Source: Prorocentrum cordatum | Lineage: Eukaryota > Sar > Dinophyceae > Prorocentrales > Prorocentraceae | Assembly: GCA_963575745.1 (NCBI GenBank) | Contig: CAUYUJ010019927.1 | Coordinates: forward strand, 31,001 to 95,000 | Direction of reading: 5' to 3' | Length of the DNA: 64,000 bases | In this document: piece after piece, positions 31,341 to 41,959 of the stretch | Layout: each line of letters starts with the position of its first letter | Position numbering within the stretch: the first letter of the stretch is position 1 | Position numbers and translations under genes: made by a program | The notes under the pieces: model-generated | What the model saw: the letters and a program-made list of their open reading frames with translations, nothing else | The model's database searches: none | What the model was told of the DNA's origin: nothing

Positions 31341-32451
31341 CTAACAAGTTTGTGGGGCACATACACCCACAGACCAGGTGGTCTCATTATTTGGGACATT
31401 TTGTTTTGCCACTCCCGCGCACTTCATATATACACTCCCGAGATGCAGAGAAGCAATACCCTGGTCTAAATGCATGCAGCCCCTGCCTCCCCAGTGTGCA
31501 CGCACGACTCTGGAAAATTGCTCATATACCGTGCCATCAGGCAGCGCCGAAATCGTTGACGGCGGAGCCCTGTGAGCCCACCGCCTCCACGTCAATACCG
31601 TTGTGGCCCAACGCATGACGGACCTTCACAGCAGCCTGGAACTCTTGAAGTGATACCTCCTGCTGCTCTGGACCAGCTCCGTGAAAACTGTTCCCGTGAT
31701 ACCTGAAACAGGTGGCGGCCCTGTGGTGACACTGAGCCACGAATGCCAACCCCCCACAGCTTTGCCAATGGGCCATCATACGCACTCGCGAAAGTTTACC
31801 CTTGTCGAGCCACTCATACACTTTCTTCGCATGCTGGTCCAATGCCGGCTCAGTCTTCGTGTCCGGCAGCACTGCTTCGTCCATACCGCTCGCACGCAGA
31901 GCGGCAGCACCCCTTTTCTCATACTGCTTCTTGGGTGCCAGGCAAACTGCAAGGACGGCAGGATCTCCTCAATCTCTTTGTAGAACTCCTCATACATCGT
32001 CGGATTCAATACCGCCTTGTTCGCCGCCTGTACCGAGGGATCGTTTTGATACTCGCAGAAGGTCTTCATCGCGTGAATGAAACGGTTAATACCGACACCC
32101 CTCCGCTCCGGCTCCTTGCTGCACATCTCCGACATCCATACGGCCCCACTCTTCAGCGGCTCCTGCATCTCGTTCCATACCTGCTTGTCCGATAACTTCG
32201 CGAACTTGGAAGGCCCGTATACGTTGAGCAACTGCGACGGCAACGTCTCGAATACCTTCAGCCACTCCCGCTTCTTCTGGTCCTTCGCCTTCTCCGCTGA
32301 GGCCGGGGCGCCCGGTTGCGTCCCTGGAACCAACATCGCGAAGTCAGTGGCCATACCACTGTCGAGGCTCATTGCGACCGATTGGATCGAAACCGCAGGG
32401 AATATACTTCCGAGTGGGAAGACTGGCACTGCCGCGCCAGCTGTGAGATTA
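31341..32451 (-). pseudogene. Unknown protein gene segment with possible frameshifts
   Basis: On - an acceptor-like CCCATTGCAG ends at 32452 and is preceded by intron-family sequence (TTTGTCTCATGTGTATCAT). From 32451 the frame reads NLTAGAAVPVFPLGS, then KKREWLKVFETLPSQLLN, KLSDKQVWNEMQEPLKSG and GINRFIHAMKTFCEYQND. Near 31945 the frame changes (to APKKQYEKRGAAALRA, then PALDQHAKKVYEWLDKG and GIDVEAVGSQGSAVND). Near 31545 it changes again (LPDGTVYEQFSRVVRAH...) and stops at 31341. These may be frameshifts in a decaying gene or small unrecognised introns. The first exon upstream is not identified. Helical, soluble protein; family unknown. Confidence 0.45.
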
Positions 32452-32469
32452 TATGGCTGCAATGGGAGA

Positions 32470-33110
32470 CGTATGATACACATGAGACAAAGTCAACACA
32501 TAGCATTTTAACATTATCGCCTTTTCCGTCTTAGAAGCGCCGAAGACGTTCCAAGAGGCCCAAAAAAGAGGAGCAAAGACGGCCCAAGAGGACCCCAGTA
32601 TAGCCCTGGAGGCCCCCCAAGACGACCCCGAGAGGCCCCCAAGATGGCCTCAAGAGAGTGAACTCGAACAGACCCTTCTAGTCCTCCACCCCAAGATGAC
32701 CCCAACAGCCCCCATTTTTGGGCCAGTTTGGAGACGCAACATGTCGGTATATATGATACATACCAGCCTTGCTCTTTGTCGGAGATACACGCGTAGGGAG
32801 CCACCGTGTGCTCAACAAGTCACATTTTTTTGGAACAGGTACGTGAAAATACTCTTTCTATGCATGCATGTATGTCTGTATGTATTTCTGCATTGTGTAT
32901 CTATGTAAAAATGTTATATGTCATTCATACGACGTATGTAACTCTGAGTGCATGTCTCGACGTACGCATGTGTATGTGCATGTGACTGTGTAGGTAAGGT
33001 CTATGTGTAAAGAATGGCTATGCGCGTCGAACTAGTATGTTTACATGTGTGTATGTATGTATATGTGAATGTCATTGCTGCTATATGCTCTTCTTTCATA
33101 CTTTTCTGGT
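32470..33110. other. Presumed intron or intergenic stretch with exon fragment and repeat
   Basis: 32525-32700 is a CCAAGAGGCC low-complexity repeat. 32757-32793 (CATACCAGCCTTGCTCTTTG, then TCGGAGATACACGCGT) copies 39871-39907 in exon 1 of the Rep/helicase gene with about one mismatch. 32850-33080 is TATG/TGTA-rich. No intact gene. Confidence 0.5.
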
Positions 33111-33136
33111 CGACCACTGTGTCAGACAACATGCAA

Positions 33137-34480
33137 CTATACAAATGAACACCGCCCTCGGGGTTCAGCCAGCAACGCCTCCAACTTGACTTTGGATAAT
33201 CGTCTGGTGATCCACCTTCCCTGCATTTTCATTCTTTCATACTCAGAGCCGCCGCGAGCGTGCACTGCGGATACCAGCTCCTCGTAACTCCTCTTCCGCG
33301 CCCCCGTGCCTGCAGGCTTCTGCATACCGCGCTGCACCAGCACCGCGAGCTTCTTCTTAGTATACGACTTCGCGTACTTGATACCCAGACCCTTCGCGGC
33401 CTTGACCAAGCCGCGACACTGCTGATTGTGCTGGACCTTCTGAGTCACAACGCTCAGACAACTCGCGAGCACACGGAACTCTGGAATGCCATCCAATTCA
33501 ACCTTGGGACACAAACGGCGGCGACCCATCTGAAACGCCACCTCCCAAGGTCCGCCAGCGCGTTTGGAGGGTAACTTCCGCAGCACAGCGAGTGATACAC
33601 CCACACAGCTGCGGATCTCCTCCAAAACCTGAATTGTGTAAGGAAGCGTGGATACACTGTATGCGAGCCCATGTCGGACACGCGAAACATTTGCCCGCAC
33701 AGACTTCCTCTTGTCATGCTGCTCAATGAGATACCAAAGACCATGCAGCGAATACCTATTGATAGCCTGCCGCGTCTCGCAGAACAATACATACATGGTC
33801 GCGGCACTCACTTGAGACGTGGTGTTTAGAGCCTTCCTCATACGACCCAATGCTGTGGTCATACTGTCGCAGGACACCACGCCAAAATACGCGAGCTCCG
33901 CCGCAGCATTGCGTCCATACTTCCGACACTGCCGCTTCAGAAACCACTGATGCAGCTCCTCGGTATACTCCGAGGGCGCGCAGCCCATGCAAAACTCAAG
34001 CATGTGCATAAAACACCGCATACAGTCCATGCTGTTATACTTACCTGCCATCTTCACCTGGTTCTTCTGAACAGCCACGGCCACATAGTCCGGGATACTG
34101 TCCCCGATGGCCACGATGTCAGCGCTCGCGACCGAGACGCCCACCACACGGGGACGCTGAAGCCCCGATACTACGTGCGCCCACTTCTCCGCAAATGCAA
34201 CAAGGCGCCGTCGTATACGAGCCCTGCGAAGAGTGCGAATGAAGTTCAAACCAGAATACGCCATGTGCAAACCTTCCCGATGGGCCAAATACGAGCATCC
34301 CCTCTCTTTGCATACTGCCTCGCAGTGCCGCACGAGTCCACAACAAAATGAATCGAAGTTCTCAACAAATACACTCCACTGATCCAAAAGGTAGTCACAT
34401 ACGACAGGTACTCCTGCCTGACCTCTGGTGAAACGCAGTAATACAAAGGAGAGCAAGAAAAAATACCCTGCGGAGTCCAT
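33137..34480 (-). CDS. Unknown protein of the Helitron-like block (about 447 aa)
   Basis: One open frame from ATG at 34480 (MDSAGYFFLLSFVLLRFTRG), 34 nt downstream of a spliced-leader relic. The first 20 residues are hydrophobic and could be a signal or membrane segment. The middle is helical, with many Cys and Arg (DCMRCFMHMLEFCMGCAP, QWFLKRQCRKYGRN). Near the C-terminus, GLVKAAKGLGIKYAKSYTKK then KLAVLVQRG resembles a SAP-type helix-loop-helix DNA-binding motif, followed by a basic tail. The same neighbours and motif bias place it in the Helitron-like block. I do not recognise the family; some Helitron-like elements carry extra DNA-binding proteins. Confidence 0.6.
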   Translation of the reverse strand: MDSAGYFFLLSFVLLRFTRGQAGVPVVCDYLLDQWSVFVENFDSFCCGLVRHCEAVCKERGCSYLAHREGLHMAYSGLNFIRTLRRARIRRRLVAFAEKWAHVVSGLQRPRVVGVSVASADIVAIGDSIPDYVAVAVQKNQVKMAGKYNSMDCMRCFMHMLEFCMGCAPSEYTEELHQWFLKRQCRKYGRNAAAELAYFGVVSCDSMTTALGRMRKALNTTSQVSAATMYVLFCETRQAINRYSLHGLWYLIEQHDKRKSVRANVSRVRHGLAYSVSTLPYTIQVLEEIRSCVGVSLAVLRKLPSKRAGGPWEVAFQMGRRRLCPKVELDGIPEFRVLASCLSVVTQKVQHNQQCRGLVKAAKGLGIKYAKSYTKKKLAVLVQRGMQKPAGTGARKRSYEELVSAVHARGGSEYERMKMQGRWITRRLSKVKLEALLAEPRGRCSFV

Positions 34481-34513
34481 GCCAAGGCAAGACGCGGCCA
34501 AGAATAACCCCCT

Positions 34514-34534
34514 CTTGAGCCAAAGTGCCTATGA
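34514..34534 (-). other. Relic dinoflagellate spliced leader, second copy
   Basis: On - it reads TCATAGGCACTTTGGCTCAAG: 17 of 21 positions agree with the leader, including an unbroken TTTGGCTCAAG at the 3' end, where the leader joins the mRNA body. The gene ATG at 34480 follows after 33 nt. Confidence 0.6.
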
Positions 34535-34550
34535 ACAACACACAGAGACA

Positions 34551-35040
34551 TCGTTGTTGTTGTTGTGTCGTGATGGTGATGATTGGTGGTGATGGTGATG
34601 ATGGTGATGATGATGGTGATGGTGGTGTTGGTGATGGTGGAGGTTTCCTGATGGTGGCGATGGTGATGGTGATGGTGATGATGGTGATGATGAGATGAGA
34701 GGGGAAGGAGGGAGAAGAAGGATGAGGAGTAGGTATCAGAAGAGCCAGAGGCCTCTTGAATGCCTCTCGGAGTCTACTCGGATGAATCTTGGGCAAGTAG
34801 AAGCCTCTTGGGTCGTCTTGGGGCCCTCCTCGCGTGACCCGGGGGCCTCGTGGGGCATCCTGGGTGCCCCGGGGAGCCCCTTGGAGCTTCTTGGGGATCT
34901 CTTGGCCGCCTCTTGGGCGCCTGTTGGGCGCCTCTTGGGACCTCCTGGGGGCCTCTTCAGACCCTCTTGGGGCGCTCTTGGGAGCCTTGGGGGCGCTCTT
35001 GGGGCCCTCTTGGAGGACATTTTTTTTCTATGAAGGCAGA
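34551..35040. repeat. (GGTGAT)n tract and TTGGGGCCTCTTGG repeat
   Basis: 34551-34735 is GTT then GGTGAT-type microsatellite. 34740-35040 is the CCAAGAGGCCCC family in reverse orientation, with period near 11-12. It separates the 447-aa gene from the end of the Rep/helicase gene. Confidence 0.85.
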
Positions 35041-35135
35041 CACTTGGACTCCAACGTAGAAGCGGACCGGAGACGATGATACACACATGCGCGTGTGTAC
35101 GTTTATTTTCAACGTCCGCCACCATACGTCACAGA

Positions 35136-38100
35136 TCATTCCGGCGTTGCCGTGCCGCCGTATACGAGCAGCTCACCGTTCTCGCCCCACACTTCCTCCC
35201 TCACTGGAAGCTCTTCATACACTGGCGCATCGGCAGCCTCCGCACTGGCACCTGCAGCAAACTCTGCCAGGATACGTTGGCACTCGGTCTTGGATACATC
35301 TGCCGTATCCTCTGTGCTCACGAGGAAGTCCAAGAGATTGTTGCCCATATCCATGGACAGAACAGGGTCCGCGTCATACTCCCCTTGATCTGCACAGGCA
35401 TACTCCAAGCCTTTCCCCTCGTCGTCAGATGACGATACCGAGTCATAGCCACGCTCCAGAATCTCGCCGGCCTTCTCAGGGCCAGCCGGGAGGAAGTCAC
35501 TGCGGCGGAGCTTGCCGAATACATAGCAGCCCTCGCGGGACTTAAAGCGACTGCAGGCAACGTAGCCATACCCTCTCGTGGCCACTCTCTTCTTCTGCTC
35601 GAAGTAAATACAGCCGTGAAAGAGATCCGCACCCTGCGCTCGACGCACCGTGGTCGCATACCCGTAGCAGCAGGGCAGGAAGATCTCCCCATTCTCCTCG
35701 ATGGGGTGCACCAATACCATGTTGCCCGTGCCCACCAGCCTGGCTGTAAACACAGAGTTTCCACGAAGCGACTCGCATACCGTGGCCAACGCCCCATTGA
35801 CAAAGCCTCGCTGTTTGTCAAAGTTCCGACTGAGGCGAATCACGATACCAGGTCTGGCCAAAATGCGTAAGTTGGACTTCGTGGTGGGATCGGAATACCC
35901 ACCCTTTTGCAGATCGGCCTCACTAATGCCGAGTAATGCCAGAGCCGCTCTGCATACCTCTGCCGAGCCTGCGTTCGTACACGTCAGCCAAGAAAACGGA
36001 TGTCCTTTCTCCGCCGCCAACGCCATACCGCGCTCAACACAAGCCTCCAAGGACTCATGCTGCCAGTGCCGGTCGCCAAAATACTCTGTCAAACACACTC
36101 GATCTGGCTGAGCCTCGCGTATACGGTTCAGGAAAACCAGGTGTTGCTGGTCTGCGGTGCGATACACTGTCTTCAAGTCAACCTTGCCAATTTGGTTGCA
36201 GAAGTGCTCGCATTGCCCCCCGCTCAATACTGGCTGCAACTGCTTAAAATCGGCCACGATACCAGTGAAGGGTTTATGCGGCTGCTCCCGCACCGCGGCG
36301 AAAAAACGCATCCATTCCTGATCTTCATACTGGCTGCCTTCATCGCAAAGAATCAAGTCAATACCTCTCAAAGCCGAGGGCGGGGCCCAGCGGACCTTCC
36401 CGTCCTTCCCGGCCCTCTTATACTTCAGGACTCCTTGTATGGTATCCACTCGGATGTTCTCAATACCAGGTCTGTCTGGCAGCTTGGACTTGTACTGGTG
36501 CACGAGATACCCGGTGGGACACACGATCAAAACCTGAACAGACTCACATGCCCAAATGGCCAGCTCCAGCAATACTGCCGTCTTCCCACTGCCTGGTGGT
36601 CCACTGATATACAAGAAACGCTTACTGTTCTGCTTCTCCTCCTCGTCCTCCAGCGATACACCCTTCTTGACCCGTTCGATGGCGTCAGCCTGCTCGGGAC
36701 TCCAGGTGCGCTGCTGATACTTCGGCCTATTCAAGACATCCCACGCCTGCCGGAGGCACTCGTACTCTGGCTCGTTATCGCATTGAGCAACACGCATATA
36801 CAGCAGAAAATTCGCGTGTTGCTTCTGCTCGAAGCAGCCGACACGCTCATCGCGCATACCTCGAAATTGCAGATCGCGTCGGGCCAGCGAGAGCAGGTAC
36901 TCGAATGCTGCCCTATCATTGGCAAATACAGACACTCCAGCAGTATACTCCGAGCCGAATGACAGTATCTGGCCGTCCTCACCCACTCGCATCGGCAGCG
37001 CATGATTATGGAATTTCAATTCACACGACGTCTCCACGATACCAGCAGTGTCGGACCACTGCCAGGACATGAGATACTCGATCATGCCCACGAAGTTCTT
37101 CATACTGTCCAGGTGTTTGAACGTCCGAGGGAGTAATTGTGCAGCGTATACATGTGGCAGCACAGTCAGTGAATGCTGGCCCCAATAACCGTCGGTCAGC
37201 TCGTACCAGTACCTGCAGGCGACCACTTGCGTGGACGCATACCTTTGCTGATGTCTGCCGCCACGGAACTGTACGCAGTGGTTCGAGGTGTCATACTCCC
37301 TGCCACGGTGCCATACCAAGAAACTCTCCGATACGGGAGTCCCTGCGACCAGCTGCTCCCTCTTCTCCTGAAGATAGAAACCATACATCCTCGAGGAAAA
37401 GTTTCCTTGCCGCCCGTCATAATTCAGCATGGCTGCAGGCTGCGGTGGATACAGCAAAACATGGGAGTAGGACCGCTCAAATTCCGACAGTTGCGCCATA
37501 CGGATCGCCACTTCCGGCAAGCACGGGCTGCTCTTGCTGAGCAAGCGATACGCGGTCAGCCAGGAGCTGTTTGCATTCTTCTGCACATACTCGCCGAGCC
37601 CCACGTCGACGGCATCATGGTCCTTCGCCACATACCCGGAGATGTAGTTCAAACGGCCGTTGCCTATCTGAACATCTATCTCGGCGCAGAATACCAGCGA
37701 GAGGAACTTGACGAATGCCGACACGACAGCCGTACCAGTGCGCCCTTGGAGATTCTGCAACAGCCCAAAGCATACAACCCACGCGCAAATGTGCCAGTGC
37801 GGGGTGCCACGGCCCTGGTACTCGGTCTTCATACACCACTCGTAAACGATGAAGTACCTGGACACTGTTCTTTATGTAAGCACACTGTAGTGACATGATA
37901 CATATGATACACGATGCGTCTGATACTCACGAGACAAACTCGAAGAAGAGTTGGTCACATTTTTGGGGCAGCTTGTGGAACACATCCAGTTGTTATATGT
38001 GATATATGGGGTACATGATACATATGACATGAGAGAAACTCGCAAAACAATTCCTGGAATGTTATACAAGAAACGAACCTGTGGCCCCAGCGGTTCGCCA

Positions 38101-41100
38101 AGAACAACCAGATACAGCGAACCAGGAAGTACATATGGAGTGACATCATATAGGCACCAGCAAAAATACAGCGAAGATACGGCTCCATGAAATACGGCCT
38201 CGGGAACTTCCACTCCGCGGGCGCGATGGTGATAAACAAATTCGGAAACGCGCACAGCCATACCTGTCCCCGGAGAGTGCGGCAGTGCTGATACAGGGCC
38301 TCATAATTCTTCTCGTCGTAGCAGCGCACGAGCATGATACGCACCAGATCAGCGAGGGAGTCTTGCACAATCTCCCAATACCCCGTAGAGGCCTGCGAAT
38401 CTCGTGTCATAACGTCCCCCGTGACGCCGAGGCTCTTGGCACGAACTTGCGCATTGAAATACTTATTCGCCAGATGCTTCTCGTACAGGAAAAACGGCAG
38501 ATCCCGCTGCTCGCCATATACACGGGCACTGGACAGCACCTTCCGAGTCCAGGACAGGCCGATGGATACCACCCGATTCGTGCTATCCTGGGTCTGGGCA
38601 TAGTAGTGCTCCACAATACCCGCATCAGCGAAGTCCGTAGTCGGATACAAGACGGGATACATGGCACACTCGATACCTTTCATGACAACAAAGAGGTCGT
38701 AGGAGGAAAGATTTAAGGAGCTGCGGTTCTCGATGCGGATCCTGTGGGAGTCAAAAAGCTACTGTGATACCTGTCATGCGCCCCCAGAAAATGAATAGCG
38801 TTTGTGTTGATGTGGTTTTTGTTGCCGGCGTGTTTTTTTTGGGGGGGATGGGTTGGGGGAGGGCGGGTTCGGGGCGACCGGGGTGAGTTTGGGGAGAGGT
38901 GGGTTGGGGGAGGGGTGGGTTGAGGGAGGGTGGGTTTTTCCTTTGGGGAGGGGTGGGTTGGGGGCGACCGCGGCGCCCCTGCTCGCGCGGATCCTCTGCT
39001 CCGTCAGAAAGCTGCGGTAATACTTGCTGTGCTCCATCAAGAAATGAAATGCAGCCTTGCACCGATCGGTAGGCACACTCGCTTCGCAGACCAGGTCCTT
39101 CTTGAAGTACGCGCGCGAGAGACCCACCTTCTCCCAGTTGAACTGGTGCGCAGCGCCATACCTCTCTTGCTGCGCGGAGGTCCTCAAGACGACGATGCTC
39201 AGAGCACGACATTCGTCGAGGGTCATCTCGTGCATACAGGGCCCAGTGCTGTGGTCCAGCGAAAACTGCCGAAACGAATATCGAGGCCAGGTGATGCACT
39301 CCTTTGCCTCGTAGCCCGACTTCGTCGCCAAGGGGATCCTATACAGCTCCGACGTCTTTGCAACCTTGAGGGCCTGCCCATGGTTCTGCATACGGCGGTT
39401 GAACTTCTCGAGAGGAGTCTCTTTACCAGAACAGCAAGGGCAGCTGGCAACCACAGGCGTGTACATGCCTGGCTTATACCACCATCTCGAAGATATACCA
39501 ACTTGGCCACAGGCGTGCACCACCGGGTCCTGCGGTACTTGCCGACGATACGCCGCCAACATGTCTGGTTGTTCCGACGTGCTACGATCCTGATATACAC
39601 GGTTCGAGAAATACTCGTCATTGAAGAAGAACGAACCGCAGGCCTCGCAAGCGGACCAACTCCCGTAGCACACCCAAAACGCAAAATCTGTCAGATTATA
39701 CTGCTTCTTGTAGGTGGCTTGGATACTGGTGAGTAATGACATGGACCAAGACTGTCGCTGAAATACCTCCTGGCACTTTAACATGGCATACGCAGCAATA
39801 AGACAAGCGTCCGCCGCCATTTTCGGGAATACTATGCAACCGTCAGCTGTCGCCACGCTGCAAGCTCTCGCATACCAGCCTTGCTCTTGGTCGGAGATAC
39901 ACGCGTGCGCAGTCCTCGGCAGCACCTGGCCCAAAAAGGTCCTCTCGTAGGCCTCCACCACAGGACCTGGCAGCGCGTCCTTGTATACGAAGGCATCTGG
40001 ATACGCGAGTGCCAACTTGGCATGCCGTTCGCGGCCACCAAAAAATACCGATAGATTGTTCAAAGGCACCAACTCTTCCGCCACGCCCAAGCGCTGACAT
40101 AAAGATACACGCACAGCCTCCAAACCAGGTCTAGCCCGGGCGCGACAGCCAACCGCCCAGTTGTGGCCGAGCTTGCTATCCAGAGAAACCAAGGAATACA
40201 AGAACTCCCACTCCTGTTGCTCTAGGTGCTCGCTGGTCCAGTATTCGCCACGTTGCTCGCTATAGCTACTATACCCTACGAGCCGCTGCGTGGTCCTGCA
40301 ATCCACGAGATACTGCGCCAATAACTCCTTTTTCACCTCCTCGGCCGAGACACCCTTCTGCAGCTGCTCCAGGACATACTCCCCGCATACGTGGCTGTGT
40401 ACCTCCTCAGCATTCTCCAGTATTGCCAGCTGCTGGGAGGGCGCCTTCAGCCACCTCTCCAGGGCGACCCAATGTGCAAATACCCCGGTCTCCGCGCGAT
40501 ACTTGTCCACCAGCGCTCGCCCCCTCAAGCCTTCTACGTGATACCAGTACTGGAGGTCCCTGCGCGACAACGCGTAGACGGCGCAATTGCCATGTTTGGC
40601 ACCGTCTCCGAGTCGATACTTGCAAAGCCACTCTCGCAAGGCATATGGACCCGCCTCATACCCCCAGGCCTTCAGACGCACCTGCATATTCTGGTAAGTG
40701 AGGCCAAGGCCCAAGTCGGAGACCTGCTCTCGATACCGCTTGCCGCATGCCGCCTCTACAGCATCCCCCGTCAGCAGCTTTATACAAACCACTTCTGTGG
40801 AGGAAGAAGCTGCCGTGGCCTGCTGCTTCGATACGGGCTCCTCCCAGTCGACCGCGGCAGGCCGTTTGGCCACGCGGGCAGATCCGGCGGCGGCTGGCCG
40901 TTTCAATACCCCGCCTGCGACCTGCGCCGCCGGGCGCTTCAATACACGCCTGGTGACGGCCTGGGCGGATGAAGCCGTCGCCTGCACTGAAGAGCTCACC
41001 GACGCATACGCATCGCACCACTGTCTCAACACTCCTCGGGACACCAAGACAGCTTTCCGTCGCATACGCAACACGGCATGCAAGGTGCGGCACTTCAACC

Positions 41101-41902
41101 ATGGATATACCGCGCGCATGTGGTCACCAAGTGCCGCGTCGAGCTTTTCAGCCGTGTCATACTGCAAAGGTCCAGAGTCAGGGTGATACTTCACGTACCA
41201 TTGCCTCAAAACCATACCGCTGACAGCGACGGGAGGGTCGCTCTCCGAGAGAAGCTGCGAGAGGACCTCCGCGGCGGCCTCATCGGCGAAGCTCTCCCGA
41301 TACTGATTGAGTCGAAGACGCTGGCCTATACATTCCTCCACAGCTTGGGCAGTATTCAATGCTCCCTTGGCGCCCCACTCCGTGCTGAGCCACTTCTGGC
41401 ATACCCTGGCGTCAGCAGATACAGATAAATGTCCCAGGAGCCACTGCTTCAACACGGCCCCGTCAGTAGTCCCCTCGGGCATGTCTTTGCGAATACGTTC
41501 TCCATACCAGGTCTCCAGATGGCCAGCGTTCTGCACTTTGACAAGCGTCTCTTTGGAAGAATACTGCAGTAGCCACATCTTTGCGACCTGATCTGTCACA
41601 TACAGTGGTGGATCCAACTGTCGGAGCGCCCCGCATAATTTGAAAGGTGTATTATACTCGATGCCCAGGTGGCGGATGGCAGAACCGTGCTGCTCCTCCA
41701 GCTCCTGGGCGCTAGAAATACTAACCTTGCCAGGCACAACCCGATATTTGCCCCACCAAGTCTTGCACGCCTGGTGACTGACCTGGATACCCTTTGCAAC
41801 GAGCGCCTGATGCAAATAATACGGGCTCTCGCAGTCGGCCAAGGGAGGCCGCGACAGCTCTGGGCCATACTGGTCGTCAAGGGCTTTCGCCGACAAAGCC
41901 AT
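35136..41902 (-). CDS. Helitron-like Rep (HUH) and Pif1-family helicase, 2079 aa, three exons
   Basis: Exons 41902-38994, 38741-38133 and 37857-35136 join in frame to 6240 nt. N-terminal 320 residues: repeats of about 60 residues ending W-x-x-x-Y (WWGKY, WLLQY, WYVKY, WCDAY); then three KRPAA basic motifs; then a Cys-rich part (CEACGSFF, CPCCSGKE). Exon 2 has PNLFITIAPAEW, like Helitron motif 1. Exon 3 has GTPHWHICAW (HUH, about residues 1191-1197) and YISGYVAKDHDAV with the Y-x3-Y pair (about 1244/1248). Helicase: GPPGSGKT (about 1592), LILCDEGSQ, ADFKQLQPV, RRAQGADLF, YVACSRF. Rep nicks and rejoins one strand; helicase unwinds during rolling-circle transposition. ATG 27 nt after a spliced-leader relic. 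Confidence 0.85.
37858..38132 (-). other. Intron 2 of the Rep/helicase gene (GT-AG, 275 nt)
   Basis: GTACTTC occurs at the exon 2 edge (38132-38126 on -) and at the exon 3 edge (37857-37851). Splicing GTACTTCC...GTCCAG removes 275 nt and joins MMSLHM to YFIVYEWCMKTEY in phase 2. Much of the intron (37900-38040) is a diverged copy of the tandem-array unit at 29850-31330, so an intron-related sequence family is shared. Confidence 0.75.
38742..38993 (-). other. Intron 1 of the Rep/helicase gene (GA-AG, 252 nt)
   Basis: AGGATCCGC occurs on - at 38995-38987 and again at 38743-38735. Splicing AG|GATCC to AG|GATCC removes 252 nt with GA at the 5' end and AG at the 3' end, and joins ...LTEQ to RIRIENRSS in frame. 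The inside is mostly low-complexity CCCCAACCCACCCCTCCCC. Because 252 is a multiple of three, the upstream frame also runs through it. GA donors are known in dinoflagellates. The repeat at both edges looks like a target duplication. Confidence 0.7.
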
Positions 41903-41928
41903 GACCCATCCAAGAACACAGGCGATAC

Positions 41929-41950
41929 CTTGATCCGAGATGGCTACGGA
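41929..41950 (-). other. Relic dinoflagellate spliced leader, first copy
   Basis: On - it reads TCCGTAGCCATCTCGG then ATCAAG: 19 of 22 positions agree with the leader, including all of the first eleven. It lies 27 nt upstream of the ATG of the Rep/helicase gene. It is the best of the three copies. Confidence 0.75.
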
Positions 41951-41959
41951 TGTGACAGT

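Larger units (their letters stand above)
27450..41930 (+). other. Domain of oriented, regularly scattered ATAC tetramers
   Basis: ATAC on + (GTAT on the sense strand of all genes here) occurs about 56 times in 39001-41940 and about 58 times in 35101-37860, by eye: one per roughly 50 nt, against about one per 350 expected from base composition. Gaps measured in 35124-37148 run from 19 to 94 nt, mean near 52. GTAT on + is near chance. The three codon phases are used about equally (12, 11 and 16 in a sample of 39 in the helicase exon). Introns, the tandem array and all four genes share it. G-rich insertions at 29390-29830, 34700-35040 and 38800-38970 lack it. Confidence 0.75.

Noticed and set aside
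32985-33015. CATAGCCATTC on -, partial spliced-leader match
   Set aside because: Only about ten bases agree and the 3' half does not.
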